Shown: positions 48,715 to 61,180 of the stretch, piece after piece | Layout: every line of letters starts with the position of its first letter | Numbering within the stretch: position 1 is the first letter of the stretch | Source: Cyathus striatus | Lineage: Eukaryota; Basidiomycota; Agaricomycetes; Agaricales; Nidulariaceae | Length of the DNA: 64,000 bases | Direction: 5' to 3' | Assembly: GCA_025738555.1 (NCBI GenBank) | Contig: JAOVFP010000002.1 | Location: 1,364,001 to 1,428,000, forward strand | Position numbers and translations under genes: made by a program | Notes under the pieces: model-generated | What the model saw: the letters and a program-made list of their open reading frames with translations, nothing else | Database searches by the model: none | What the model was told of the DNA's origin: nothing

Positions 48715-51384
48715 ATGTTCGATGCAGCTAAGAACTTCGTGATACAGAATGGAGTGTTCATAGATGTCAGTGGTAATGCTAAGTTCTGTACGTTCATATT
48801 CATGCATTTTCCTGTTAAATCGTTGACATGAACCGTGCACTACTGTATTTGTTCTAGATGCAAAGAAGTTTTTTCGGGGGTCCACACTGCAAAGTACTTC
48901 CAATGAATATCATACAGATATTTCTCACCCTATGCCGAATGCAAGTTGCATTTCACTCATTAATGACTACACTTATTCTGATGCTCTCATGAAGTATCGA
49001 CAATTTCGAACGGGGGATATTAATATACTCAACAGGATCGACAAGCGCGTACAAGCGGAAAGTATCTACAGCGACTTTGTAGTCGAGGTTTCAGGGGAAA
49101 ACAAGAGGAAAGTGGCACGAATCTATCATGGGCGGCGTAGATATATCGTGAGTCAATAAAATGCCATCTATCATTACAAGTCGGGATACTGAAAAATTAC
49201 CAAAGTTATTGAAGATAGAACTTGATTTGCTATCTAAAATGTGGTAAGCCTATGTAAGTGAACTTGCGAAAACTTACCGGCTAATTTATAACATTTAAGG
49301 CCCCACCCCAGTCTTCCACAAGTATTTGGAGTACTTGAATTAAATGACAAGACCGGTCTGGTATTTCATGATGATGGTAAGTACTAGTATCATAAATTCA
49401 AATTTAGATCAACCATATACTATACTAGGGATGCGTCGTAGACGTGGGGAATATATTTTGTCTCTGAAACCCTTGCAGCGTGCTATATTTAACATCAAAT
49501 ATGTATGTGCACATATTTTAACTAGAACAATCTCTAAGATAGTTACGCTCAGATAATAGATTATGTTGTAAGTTGTAATATTTACCCAGTGACTTAGCAT
49601 TGCACAGTTTCTTCAGGACACGTACAAATACTTGGGAGAGTACATCAGTGCTCCCCCTAATTCAAATTATTATTCCCATCTTAGATTTGGGAATGTAATG
49701 GACCAACTAAAACTTGATTTGGAAGAAAGTCCTGGTACTGTTGATTTTTACATCAGCTCATCTGGTAGACTTAGCACTGTATTATCGGTAAGCAACTTAC
49801 ATGGATTGCCGTGTGTTTTCCTTATCTCACTGTAGATTTATAACTGTGATCCCCAAAAACACTACTCCAATTTTTATGGAAGCATAGGAAATACATGGAA
49901 TCCTGACAGGCCTCTGGAAAATCTATCTCGAGATGACTTTGAACTAATCAACAAAATTCTTGACCATGTTAGCACTGCCACAATACCTCATGCTAGTATG
50001 GCACAACATATATCCACATATCATCATGCATTTCTCTCAGTAATGAGGACTAGATATATACCAACCAGCCATAAAACTGAGTGCATTCTTGGGCATCCTG
50101 TTATAATTTGGCCAAATCCTCCAGAAGCTATTTCCAGTTACATTCATTACATATCTGGTCATTTCGAGATTATTCAACAAAACAGTAACTCATGGTCCAT
50201 CTCATCCAACTTATTTAAGGAAATGCAGCATGTATATCAGTTTACATGGTAAGTAGAATATCAATTAGGTGTTCAAATATATCCAACTAAATACTCTTAT
50301 GATAACTTGCTAGCTTCAAGTTAAAAACTGATGCCATAACCCAGGCAACATTTAAAAATTCAAATCATATAAATATATCATTTGTGAATAACTGCAGTAT
50401 CTCTGACGACACTTATCTTCATTGGCTTTATCAAGCTCCGCAAATACTGGAAAGCTATGCAGTAATTTGTGATCACAATGCTAGTAACTACCTTGGAATA
50501 GGTAATATATTTCACCTATATTCTCTACAGTCACTGAAGTTATAAGTAATTGTCCTACAGTATCTGGTGTAAATATTAGATTTGACATTTCGATATATGT
50601 CTCTCCCATAATTCGCTACCTGGAAAGCAATGCCGACACAGAGATTTATTTTTTTATTCCAGACGCATGCATTGATCCAGTAGATGGAAAGGTTTTGGAG
50701 CTGCATAGTTTTTGGTCATTGGACAAGTCAGGAGCTGAGCCGCTTACAGAATACTCTGCTACTTTAATAGGGCTTTCCGGTGCATATATAAACATAACTC
50801 CTAGGGTATCTTACTTGGAGACGTTTTATTATCAAGCCCTTCGTGACCTTTACAAGTTGTACAGGATAACAAAATATGATATCTTGCAATGTGCTGGAGC
50901 TTATAAATTTAAACGAGGTATTCAAATCAATTTTTACCATGCTTAAATCAACGATTACAAATAATATGTAGAAGAACGAAGAAAATTCTCTGTGTGTTTG
51001 GATGATATGGGATTTGACTACTTCAAAACACACCATGAGCGAAAGAAAGACACTGAATTGAAGTGGCATTATTGGAATGAACGATCTAGTTCCACTGCAG
51101 AAGACTTGACGAGATACTTTTGGGATCCAGAACGATTTAATCCTGAGGTTATATCACCAAGCACTTCTCTTTTGTCTTGGATTGGAGTTACAAGACTGGA
51201 AGACTGTTTTTCACTGGTAGGAACAGTATTCGAGACAAGATATATTCGAAACAGACGAAGGAAATGCTGGGAAATGTATCGAGTCATGAATTTTCGTAAA
51301 GCCGATGAGGATGATTGGGAAGATATTACGCACATAGATTTAGAGCGCGATGAATTCGACACGGAGCGTTTCGAATTGATTTAG
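48715..51384 (+). CDS. G5: intact kinase-like family protein with an extra intron
   Basis: Exons run 48715-48772, 48858-48940, 48995-49147, 49206-49243, 49300-49376, 49429-49502, 49617-49787, 49836-50248, 50314-50501, 50561-50917 and 50972-51384. The sum is 2025 nt (674 residues plus stop). An in-frame TAA just upstream (48704) fixes the ATG. Intron 2 uses a GC donor (GCAAGT), where paralogues have GTAAGT or GTAAAT; that intron is also open in frame. The 49377-49428 intron (GTAAGT...ACTAG) is absent from all paralogues. It removes a stretch that would otherwise be frameshifted, costing 18 codons relative to G2. Domain layout is as in G2: KVARIYHG, LLSKMWPHPSLPQ, GLVFHDDG, FWSLDKSGAEPLTEY, LSWIGVTRLEDCF, acidic tail. 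Confidence 0.87.
49377..49428 (+). other. G5-specific intron arisen from exon sequence
   Basis: A donor, GTAAGT, follows GATGATG, and an acceptor, CTAG, precedes GGATGCG, giving an intron of 52 nt. Splicing joins HDDG directly to MRRRRGEY in frame. Aligning GGTA(AGTA)CTAG to G3's GGTACTAG suggests that a 4-bp AGTA insertion both broke the frame and created the donor. Confidence 0.65.
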
Positions 51385-53193
51385 GGTGGTAAAGAGGTGC
51401 GCCGATTTACATAACTTCGGTGGACTAATCAGCTCATGTTGCTTTAGTCTTTGGGTAGGGTTTAGCTAGGGACTATACTACCAGTTCTTGTCATCGAACA
51501 GCACAACAACTATGTGTCTCTGGTCAATAAGTCATCGCTCATCATTTCCTGTTATATAGTTCTCTCGATAAGCATGGGATGAAAGTTCAGTTCCATTGAC
51601 CACCCCAACTCCGAGTTGTATGACAGTGCAGAAAATAATATATCTAGGGTTAAATCATCTGCTATTCAGAAGACTTCAGACGAACAGATATTTGTGTTGC
51701 TGACTCCACAGTGTCAAGCACCACTCGCCCTTGTTCGATGCGAAGTTCCTCAGCCGTTGGGATCTAGTTTTTGGCGTGCAGTGTTCTGGGGGCAGTGAGT
51801 GGAAGGTTCGTATAAGCTATTCTATCTGTTGATCTGTTTAATACTATACCATGAGCCTTGTCACGGCTCCACCACCTGAACCTGCTACTACTGGGTATGC
51901 GTTTGTGTTCATAAGTACGCTAAAGTTATAGCGGCTAGCCCTGACTGGGCCAGACAAATCAAAAGAAGTGTTTGCCAATGGGCCAGTAAGAAATATTGTC
52001 CGCAGGAATCGCTAGATGGGGCCACCTAGGTTGATCCAAAGAGGTGCTACCTTGCCATTCGAGGTAACGTTCTTCTCTAATGCTACCGATTACACTGCTC
52101 GCCCTTTACTCAACCTCATTCCCCGCCCAATTCCTGACACTCATGCGAGTCACAATGAAAAACTTGACTTTATGCGTACAGCACCCGCTATCGAGACCCA
52201 CTAGACGACTAGACAAAACCCTCATCAGCTCACCCGGCGACACAATCGAACCGAAAGACAAAAATTAACACGTACTTTGTCCACGCAGTCTGACATGCAA
52301 CATGCGTACTGTGCTCGTCATGAACTTATCCCCGTCCACCCTCATCCTAATCCATCTTCATTTCACGTTCCCCTTCCCTTCCTCCGAATGCCCGTAGCTG
52401 CCCCAAACACCAGTAAACCCAATGCCGTGCGTAAAGTGGCCTTTGACCACTGCTGTGGCGGTAAACAACCTTTCTGTTCACTCTAAACACTATGCTAGAG
52501 CTGCGAAGAAGGATAGATGTCCTGTAGATCAGGATCATGGTTCTGGATTATCTGGACAATTTCGACGTGAGTGCCAGCGAAAAGAGGGCATGGATGACAA
52601 TAAGGGCGCTAAGGGCAGTATTATACAGCGCAGAAGAAGACAGGCCGCTGATGGGTATGCCTTGAATCAACAGGAAAGCACCCACCCCATAGGTGGAGAA
52701 GGGGAAGTGGCGTCGCGCAACATAGATCAGAGTTTCATGGAAGGCTCTGGGAAGTGGGGGCTGCAAGCAACAGGCGCGTAGGATTGGTAACTAGTGCTAG
52801 TGAAGTAAGAGAGGTAGTGTGTCGAATAAGATGAGACGGTTATGCCAATGAACATACTGGGAATGACTGAAGGGCTTTCAACCCCTACACCGGGAACCAT
52901 CCCTCCTTCCTTCAGACAGCTGAGGCGCTGATGTGTAGCATCTACGATGTCGAAATGTTCAAAGGTGGACGCGTAGCCTTCATAAAACAAAGGGAACGTG
53001 GTTTCCATTAGAATAGTCCCCATAACCAGTTGGAACTTGAAGATGTATGACTCAGGATGACATTGCACCACATTACGAACCTAAGGTAGAGAATACTTGC
53101 TTATTCCCCTGGACTAGTCTGTGAAGCCTGCAACGAGCACAAGGTTCCCGTGTGCTATGTCTCCCGCCACCCACTTCTCTATTTCTCATATCT
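51385..53193. other. Intergenic with a decayed R1/R2-like repeat
   Basis: 51385-52010 shows nothing clear. 52190-52620 resembles the R1/R2 inner part (CCTCATCAGCTCA, GTAGCTGCCCCAAACACCAG, ATTTCGACGTGAGTGCC). A minus-strand frame at 52727-53071 (115 codons) has no family or splice support. No gene is called. Confidence 0.45.
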
Positions 53194-53811
53194 TTATACC
53201 ACAGCCCTATTCTGCTCTGCTGCTTCTCGCACCAACCAACTCCCATCCAGCGTGCCCTTGCCCGTCTCCCGCAATGCCCAAGCCTCGCGGTCCAAGCTCT
53301 TGCGCGCTACATCGCAGTCCAGATTGATGTCCTCGATCAGTGCTTCCAGCTTGGCATAGTCTTTCTCCTCCCTGATGAACCCCGTGATCAGCAGCCGCAT
53401 CTCGACGCCATAGAAGTCGGCCCCAAACTCGTGGAGTACGTGCACCTCAGCCGACCGCACCGTGTTCTTGTAAAACTGGTTGTACCCGATCGACATCACC
53501 ATGGGATATACACTGAACCCGGAGTGCGCCTCCGGAGCCGTGATTGTCGTGGTGGTGGTGTCTGGTGATGTCGTTGGTTGGCTCGGATGTGACGGTGGTG
53601 GGCGTAGGGACGCCCAGCCAAAGTACACCCCGGACTTGATATCGGCGATCCATGGTGTCAGGTTGTCGTCGACGGGGAGGTTGGCAGTGGGGATGCCTAG
53701 TTCTTTGGAGCCACGCCCGAAGCCGCTGATTACTTTGCCTTCCATCTGCAGGGGGTAGGGTGCTTCGAGCCCCGTAGAAGGGCCGATGATGAGTGGGCGG
53801 GCGGTGACCAT
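53194..53811 (-). CDS. FMN1: Riboflavin kinase
   Basis: It converts riboflavin and ATP to FMN, the first step of flavin cofactor synthesis. The 205-residue single-exon product is close to the size of yeast Fmn1 (about 218). Visible signatures are GKVISGFGRGSKELGIPTAN near residues 25-44, which holds the family's PTAN Mg-ATP motif, then SGVYFGWASL, MSIGYNQFYKNTVRSAEVHV, an EFGADFYG motif, and the FIREEKDYAKLEALIEDINL helix. A low-complexity Ser/Thr/Pro insert (about residues 72-93) separates two beta strands. The ATG at 53811 is the first in frame and precedes the conserved part suitably. It is the only recognised housekeeping gene in the window, and it sits between repeat blocks on the strand opposite to G1-G6. 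Confidence 0.95.
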   Translation of the reverse strand: MVTARPLIIGPSTGLEAPYPLQMEGKVISGFGRGSKELGIPTANLPVDDNLTPWIADIKSGVYFGWASLRPPPSHPSQPTTSPDTTTTTITAPEAHSGFSVYPMVMSIGYNQFYKNTVRSAEVHVLHEFGADFYGVEMRLLITGFIREEKDYAKLEALIEDINLDCDVARKSLDREAWALRETGKGTLDGSWLVREAAEQNRAVV

Positions 53812-54047
53812 TGGATTCAGCTGGTGATAAGCACACTGGGGATCGCGATGTTGTTGGTAGAAGTTGGGAGCGTTGTTAGGAGGCGATGAGGGGGGATTCG
53901 TAGCTGCGGTTGTCGAGGATGGTCATGTCAAGGATATAGCCTGATTGATTTCTATCTCAGGGAGAGAATGTGCAGGCTTGTCGAGTTGTGACTCTTACCG
54001 GCAACAGCGAGAAAGCCCTCAGGCCTCAGACCTGAGTTTTAGAGGGG

Positions 54048-55200
54048 GCCGACCAGGTAGAATATCAAAGAAAGCGCAAGTACTAGTAGGGCTTCGAATT
54101 AGGAGAGAGTTGGGAGTCGAGACGCGATGAGTCCGATGCATTACGTTGTTTACAATGTGGGTTGATGGCAAATATTTTTACGACCCGGAAAGGGCTCAGC
54201 TTAACTTGCCCACGGGACACTGCCACTTCGAAGTTCGAACCACCAAGCAACCACCAAGTCAAACTCCAAACCAGTCGCTTTCCGCCCCCGCCAAGTGTCA
54301 TGTCCATTGCTAACATCGACATTCCCCTTCTCCTGTTGATTCTAACGAATGCCGTTTCTTTTGTTTAAGCACCCTATTGAAGGGGATCCGATAGGCCGGC
54401 GAGGATTGGGATGGCTCTCGGCTGAGGGTTTGAGTCCTTGCCGTCACCTTGAGAGATTGGTGGTCTAAAATCGATGTGAAAGAAACCAGAAGAAGGTACG
54501 TGTTACTAAGTGTTTGGTCTTTTATTACTTATGTGGAAAAGAGCTGATGACAACCCTAGATAAATCTCCTGGATATGGCTTATTTCTGTCTTATGGTTCA
54601 GAAATTACGTGTTCCGCCAATGAAGCACAGTTTTGCTTGCGAGCATTTGGGATATACGAAATTGACCAAGATTCGAGCGGGGGTGAGGATTCAGAAATCG
54701 AGGAGCACTTGCTAACAAAACGAGCCGGTCGAACGTCAAGTTGCAGTTTAACGGGTACTGACAGGATCAAACACAATGTACATCTGGAGACGATATATCT
54801 GACTGGTCATGCACATGCTACATTCTTGGGCTGGAGAGAGGGGCGATGAAGAGTGAACGATCTTCAGGAGGATCGGGATGGATGTCATTTCGGGAAAGCG
54901 GTGTGTACCGAGTATACTAGTTGTGTTGGGTCGGGGAACATGTAGGGAGGAAGAAGGTATGTTGGGTGTCGTCCGTTGTGTGTTGAAGAAGCTGATATCT
55001 GTGCTTCTCATAGACTTCGTATACGGCTTCGCTAGGTACTGTAGTGCCTCTTCCAGTCGGATGGAAGGGTGCGGGGGCTTGGGGGTACCCCTTGGTATCG
55101 CTTACTATACTTCTTCACCAATTGCTTCATATGCACTTTCATCTTCTCTCCATTCATCGCCACTCATGACGCTGAGTCATACTTACAGGCTCTGATAGTC
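54048..55200 (+). repeat. Duplicated unit start (partner 39208-40290)
   Basis: It is collinear with 39208-40290 and leads into the 5' region of G6. A frame from about 54514 to 54849 reads MVFYYLCGKELMTTL, then SANEAQFCLRAFGIYEIDQD and HLETIYLTGH. The same sequence is frameshifted in the partner copy. A candidate 5' part ends at GAAACCAGAAGAAG before GTACGTGTT. The protein is not recognised. Confidence 0.55.
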
Positions 55201-56051
55201 TCAATGCACTGTTCTCACTCTCGTCACTCCGTTCTCTGCTTATAGACCTTCTCGCGCTGTGCTTGTCCCTACTAGAATATTTAATATTCTAGCTCTATAC
55301 ATAGCACGACGTGGCAGGGGGAATTCATATACACAGCCACGGTACCACAACTTTCAGTCGCGTGGAACTTTTGACATCGATTCGGGATGAATATTCTGAA
55401 CTGGTGTTCTATTAGGATTGCCTGCTGAGCACCTAAATGCGTACTTCTCTCACGTTGTTTCTGATGTCAGATTTCTACAGAATCATCACCGCTATTGGGT
55501 ACCTGTTGTGATGTTCTTGTTCCGTCTATCCACGATCTGCGCTGCCAGTTGTCTCTGTCGTCTTAATTTCGAATTGACATCCGAACGCTCTTCTATCATA
55601 TTCTTACCGCTAAGGAAGGAATCTCCGTCCAAGCACCTAGTGTTATACTTAATATGATCAATGCGAAAACGATCTAAATACCACTCCGATGAGAGTCCAA
55701 GGTTTTCGACCTCGCAACCAGTATTCCGTTAATTTCAGTGGTAGCTAGGTCTTATTACAGACCATTTTCGCTGAGAAGATATATGAATTCCATAAGATTG
55801 CTGTGAAGTCAGGCTATGCCCCCTGTGCAGCAAGATATTTATATATACTTACACTTCTCACCGTAATAGGTAGTGGTGTGAGAATCAAGACGCTAAAGTG
55901 TCATCAAATAATACACATACCGGTAACATCACGAACTCACCCCATCACCTTCCCACTTGCTTTCGTCTTGTCAGCTTTGACTCAGTGTTGTGTGATCACC
56001 TTCAACGCCACTTTCTCTATAATTGAAAATTGGAAAATACATCTTGCCGAA

Positions 56052-58744
56052 ATGTTTGATTCAGCTAAGAACTTCGTGATACAGAGCGGTGCAACGTTCA
56101 TTGATATCGGTAAGCAATGTTGTAAGTTGACCTTATTTATGTGTTTAAGTAAGAACCTATTATTCACCACTTTTATTTTAGATGTCAAGAAGGTCTACTA
56201 TCCAAGGTCTTCGCGTGGTAACTTCAACACATTTCATCAGGATAACTGTCAAATTCTATCAAACCGTGATGTAAGCCATGTATAATCCACTTGTGATTAT
56301 ACCTATTCTCATCCCTTCATACTTCAAGTTTAAAGAAATTTAAAAAGGGGATATTAATGTAATTGAATGTATCAATGGGCCTGTACAAAAAGGAAGCCTC
56401 TACAATGACTTCATAGTTGAAGTTTCAGGGGAAAATAAGAGGAAAGTAGCACGGATCTATCATGGACGGCGCGGCTATGTGGTGAGTTAATAAAATACCT
56501 TTTGATCTTGCATTACGATACTTATATGATATCAAAGCAACTAAAGAAGGAATTAGATATGTTGTCCAAAATGTGGTAAGCAAATGATAGTCAAAATTCC
56601 TGGAATCTGGATGGCTGACATCTATAAAATAAGGCCACATCCCAGTATTCCTCAAGTGTTTGGAATATATAAATCAAATGATACAATTGGTTTGGTATTT
56701 CATGGCGACGGTACCAAAACTACTATTTCTGATGCTAGCTTGACATCTGACCATAATATAGGAACATATCAAAGACATTCAGAATATATGCAATCTCTGC
56801 AACCTTTGCAGCGTGCTGCCTTCTGTATCCTATATGTAAGTCTGCAATTATAAGTATGAAAACCCTCTGAGATAGTCATAATTAGGTGTCACATTATATT
56901 GTGAGCTAGTCTTTACTTGCATAATTTTCAAGTTCATATGCAGGTTTTCTGCAGGATACCTTGGAATATTTATGTCAGCACATTCAATCACTTCGCACCC
57001 AGCTTCCCCCATTCAGGGGTGGTCCCATTGGAAAGCTGGGTTGGACAGGGGACCAAGTAATACTACCTGCTCAGCAAGGTTATCTAAACTTTTATGTCGA
57101 TTCACATGGAACACTTAAATCTGTTGTGTCGGTAAGCAGCTATTGTACATATATTACCTAATAATTTCCTTGCTGCACCATAGACTTACTATACTTATTG
57201 GTATCCCTCGATGATGTGGAATCGACATAGGTCGCCACCAACACTTCCTAAAAATTGATACACTCAATTCTCAACCAGAATAGCACCATCTCACAACCAC
57301 ATTTTAGTATGGCACAACTGATATCTGCATGCCATGATGCATTTCTCTCAGTAATTCAGACTCAGACAATATATAACAAGCAGAAAATTGAATGTTATCT
57401 TGGGCATCTTCTCATACTGCATTGGCCCGATTACAATGACATTCATTACATATCTGGTCACGTCGACATCATTCAACAAAAATTTGACAGCAGCCCATGG
57501 CTCTGCCCTTCCAACTTATTCAGTTACAAGGAAACATCACATTTAAATCAGCTTACATGGTAAGTACAAGACTCATTAGGTGCTCACCTATATTGAAATA
57601 AATACTCATGTACTATCCTGCTAGCTTCAAGTTAATATCCGATGCTGTAACCCTAGCTGCCTTTAAAAATGCAGATCATGATGAAAATATATCAATTATG
57701 AGATATTGCCAGATAACCGAAGACACTTATCATAATTGGCTTTATGAAGCATCACAGTTACTAGAAAATGATACAGATATTCGTATTTTAAATGCCATCA
57801 ACAAGAATGACTTCGGTATAGGCAATAATTTCTTTAATATACATTGACAAAATTTGAAGCTCTAAGCAATTTTCATACAGTGTCCAGTGTGAAAATTAAT
57901 ATTGGAATTACAATATTTTTCTCTTCAATCCTTCGCTATGTGGAAAGCAAAAAGATGCAGAAGTTTATTTGTTTATTTCTGACCCCAGAATTGACCCTGT
58001 AGATGGAAGGGTTTTGGAGCCACATATATTTTGGTCATTGGAAAAGTCAGGAGCGAAGCCACTAACAGAATTTTCCGCTACTTTGATAGGGCTCTCTACT
58101 TGTGTAAATGTAGCCATGAGACTAAGGATAAGCTATTGGGATAAATTTTACTATGAGGCCCTCCGTGATCTTTACAAAATGTGTGGGCTAACGACATCTG
58201 ATGTCTCGAAACACATTGGACGATCTTAACTTAAATCCAGTAAACAAGGTATTTGAATCAATTATTTCTTCATGCTCATATCAAAATTTACAACCAAGAT
58301 GTACTAGTACAACGAAAAAAAACATTTTCATACGTAGAAGATATAAGCATAAAATATCTTAAAATAGGCCACGAGACAATGAAAAACGAAGGATGGATAT
58401 TTTACTCCCCCCCTAGAGAACGTACTAGTTCTGTTATAGAGAGAATTGTGGAATATTCATGCATTGAGGAAGGATATTGTCCCTGGGTTGTATCACTAGA
58501 AATTTCATCCCTGTCTTGGATTGGAATTACAACCTTGGAAGATGGGTTTGCAGTACTAGGAACAGTATATGACACAAGAGAACGAAGAAGCCGTCTCAAA
58601 GAGATTTATGAAGCAAGAATATTCCACAGAGCTGACAAGGACGAATGGGAAGAGATTTCACATGCGGACATCGATGGTGGTGGCTCGGATACGGATCGTT
58701 TCGAAGAGCTATCCGAGGGCACTGCTACTTCGTTTGATAACTAA
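56052..58744 (+). pseudogene. G6: kinase-like family pseudogene, several lesions
   Basis: The exon order and most splice sites match G3 and G4, but the frame is broken repeatedly. There is a TAA at 56341-56343 in exon 3 (AAA in G3), about 10 nt missing near 57250 (after CTTCCTAAAA), one base missing near 57950 (AGCAAAAAGATG against AGCAATAAAGATG) and a TAA at 58227-58229. The last exon (SLSWIGITTLEDGF to the acidic tail ending at 58744) is undamaged and gives the best view of the family's full C-terminus. It is probably a recent pseudogene, as the remaining sequence is close to G3 and G4. Confidence 0.88.
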
Positions 58745-59740
58745 ATTTTACATAGTACATTCTTAATACTTGCTGAACTTCAGTGTAATCTACATTTTTC
58801 TTCCATATTTAACATTTCGATTTCTATGTTATTTATGCATTTCTAAAACTAGAAATTTAACCGGCATCCAGCAGAAAACAAGTACTATGCTAGTTATTGG
58901 AAATGTGTGCATGCAGCGTGATGCGTGATGGATGTTCCGAGCGCACTTAAAACCAACTACCGACTTCTTTAAACCCATCACGATTCAAAACTCCCCCTTG
59001 TCTCTGATTCCCTTCTTTCTACGGTAAGTAATCTTCCTATGCGCCTTCTTTCTGATTCTTGGAGCCCACAATGGTGGCACGCCTCACCTGTCCTTTCCCT
59101 TCACTTCAGACTCTTACCTGCTCAGAACCGTGGACAGTGTATCACGAATATTTAGCAGGTTCCATAAGATGTTTTGGATCATCATTAGTTGAAGATGACG
59201 AGCTCGCGCGCTACTAACATGTAAGGCGAAGCAACAAAGTGTCCAGTCCGCGTCGGGCCGCCCGCCGGACAGATATTTATCAACAGCCGATGTTGTAAGC
59301 AAAGTTGTGCGTCTATTGTCGCGTGATGCAGTGTCAACTTATAGTCAACGTCGAACCAACTCTTTTACATTTTCCCAGCCATGCATTCACTATCTTCTGA
59401 TATACTGCATTCAAACCCCTCACCAAGTGTGCTTGTTTTAAAATGCATCCTAAGATCTTGAGGTGACACGCGTGCCAAAAATACTCAAGAGACATCATGT
59501 TACTATACTATCTTAGGGTAGGTGCGTATCCTCCTTCAATTGGTTCTGGCGAACATTCTATTGACCACTGTTGTTTACTCTATCACAGGCCTTATATGTG
59601 TATACTACACCACCGTCATCCAAATCTTTCTTATAACGGAATCACGGATGTCATTCGCCCAAAGCACTCTCAAAGGACTAGGGATGGTTCTGGGTAGACG
59701 GGTAGTGGAAGTCCTCAGATCGCCCTGAGTATGTCTTTTA
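58745..59740. other. 3' flank of G6 (shared with G3)
   Basis: It is homologous to 34359-35640, including CTCAGAACCGTGGACAGTGT and the recurrent motif at 59250-59310 (GTCGGGCCGCCCGCCGGACA, ATCAACAGCCGATGTTGTAA). 59500-59740 matches 35455-35700, where R1 begins. No gene seen. Confidence 0.65.
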
Positions 59741-61180
59741 GCACCACCATTTCTATCCATTCTTCAAGCTACTGACCGCTCACATAGGCCATCGATCCAT
59801 CCCGCGTGCCCTCTCAAGGTTCAATTCTGGTCCTCCCCACCCCTACACTCCCTTGCAGTTCACACCTGAATACACGGCCCGACACCACGCCCCCTTTTCT
59901 CGTATGACAGAAACACATTCCGACTATCCAAGGCGTGCTCATCGACCATCATCCACCTTATTGTCCTCCACACTACAAACAACGCCAACTGGAGACAATC
60001 TGGATCTACTCTGCATACTGATCCAACCGGGACGGCTCACACTCTCTCACTCAGTACCCACTCGCGCAGCTTACAAAACTTCAAGCTCTCAGTCTCCTTC
60101 CGGAGATCACGTCATAATCGCCCTAGATCATTCGAATCGATGGTCCCTATCCAGCAGAGCGACTTTCGGCTTCTGTGGTTAGACCTCAGTGCTTGGTGTA
60201 CGCAGTGCATTTGTTTACCACCGCAACGGAATTGAAAGGCCTCCTACTCGGCGGCGGGGCAGCATTCGAATTAGCGTTGACGCTCAAACTAGTACTTGGG
60301 GTGTAGCTATGGGTGTTCGGGGGAAGATACACTGATGAAAATCGAAGGGAGATAGGGATAGGAATCAAGAGCGAGTATCCGTTGTATACGTGTGTCGGGC
60401 TACCGAGATTGCCTAGTATGTCGGTTTTGTGGCAGAGGATGACGCTACGTTCTCGTTGTTGACTTGGTTGTATCGAATGCGCTGACATGGTCGTTTGTCA
60501 GTCGTTAGATGTCATATAGTAGGTCAGATCGTAATACGCCTGCACACCCAATCGACGATGCTTACTATAAGAATATGTACGTGTACACGAGTATTTGAGC
60601 GGGAAAAGAGCAAGGGAAGGGGGTATGCCGTATGATGCTCTTGTTGGGCTCGCCTCTGAGCATGTTAGTCTTGGCTAGTTCATCGGATGTAACTCCATGC
60701 TTTCTGCTAGGGGTGGGACGGTGGTGCGAGGATGGCATGTGATATGTGATACGGAGGGGGATGGATCTGCTTTCCGGGAAGCGTAAGGGATGGTCGTGGC
60801 AGAAGAAGATTCGTGGTGTTGTTTCTCTATAATGCACGAAGCTAACGTTTTTATTTTCTAGTCTCTAGGGGTGGATTATCTAGGTGTCGTGGCATTCGAG
60901 CTCTCGTGGTCGAACGACGTCACGGTGGATGCACTTTAGTTGGCTATTCCTGTTACAAGCCCATATTCCATCCATCATCGTATTCGTGTCTTGCTCGCAG
61001 CACAGCGTCTCAAGTCTCCATCAATCTCTATATTTCCTCTTGTTCGCTGCTTTTTGACCAAGTATGTGCATCTCAACAATATTCGAAATCGTTTAAAGGA
61101 AACAATGTAAGACATTTTAAGAGAGCTGCGTTAATATCACTGTCGTGGTCCATGTGGCTCATGTCGAGGTGATATGAAGT
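59741..61180 (-). repeat. Dispersed repeat R1, minus-strand copy after G6
   Basis: It is nearly collinear with the copy after G3 (35640-37020), so it was duplicated together with the gene. It lacks the outer 400 bp found at 37030-37430. It includes the intact small frame at 60186-60488. Confidence 0.7.
60186..60488 (-). CDS. Small ORF conserved with 45415-45705
   Basis: The predicted 100-residue product has MSAHSIQPSQQRE at the start, then LGNLGSPTHV, PIPISLRFSSVYLPPN and HSYTPSTSL. It shares about half its residues with the plus-strand frame in block B. No domain is recognised. It lies inside R1, so it may be part of a transposable element or a hitchhiking gene relic rather than an expressed gene. 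Confidence 0.3.
   Translation of the reverse strand: MSAHSIQPSQQRERSVILCHKTDILGNLGSPTHVYNGYSLLIPIPISLRFSSVYLPPNTHSYTPSTSLSVNANSNAAPPPSRRPFNSVAVVNKCTAYTKH

Larger units (their letters stand above)
44355..49192. repeat. Segmental duplication block B (partner 3738-14960)
   Basis: This is the uninterrupted version of block A. It preserves the empty sites for the three elements inserted in A: CACCCGCGGC at about 46946, TACACTCGTTCGTTGG at 47085-47100 and TTTTATGCTACTT at 48408. It is CpG-rich where A has TG or CA. Unlike A it retains 44936-45803, part of R1. It runs without a break into the complete gene G5. Confidence 0.92.

Noticed and set aside
52727..53071. Minus-strand 114-codon frame next to the riboflavin kinase
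   Set aside because: No recognised domain, no splice support and no conservation within the window. It may be the 3' neighbourhood of FMN1.
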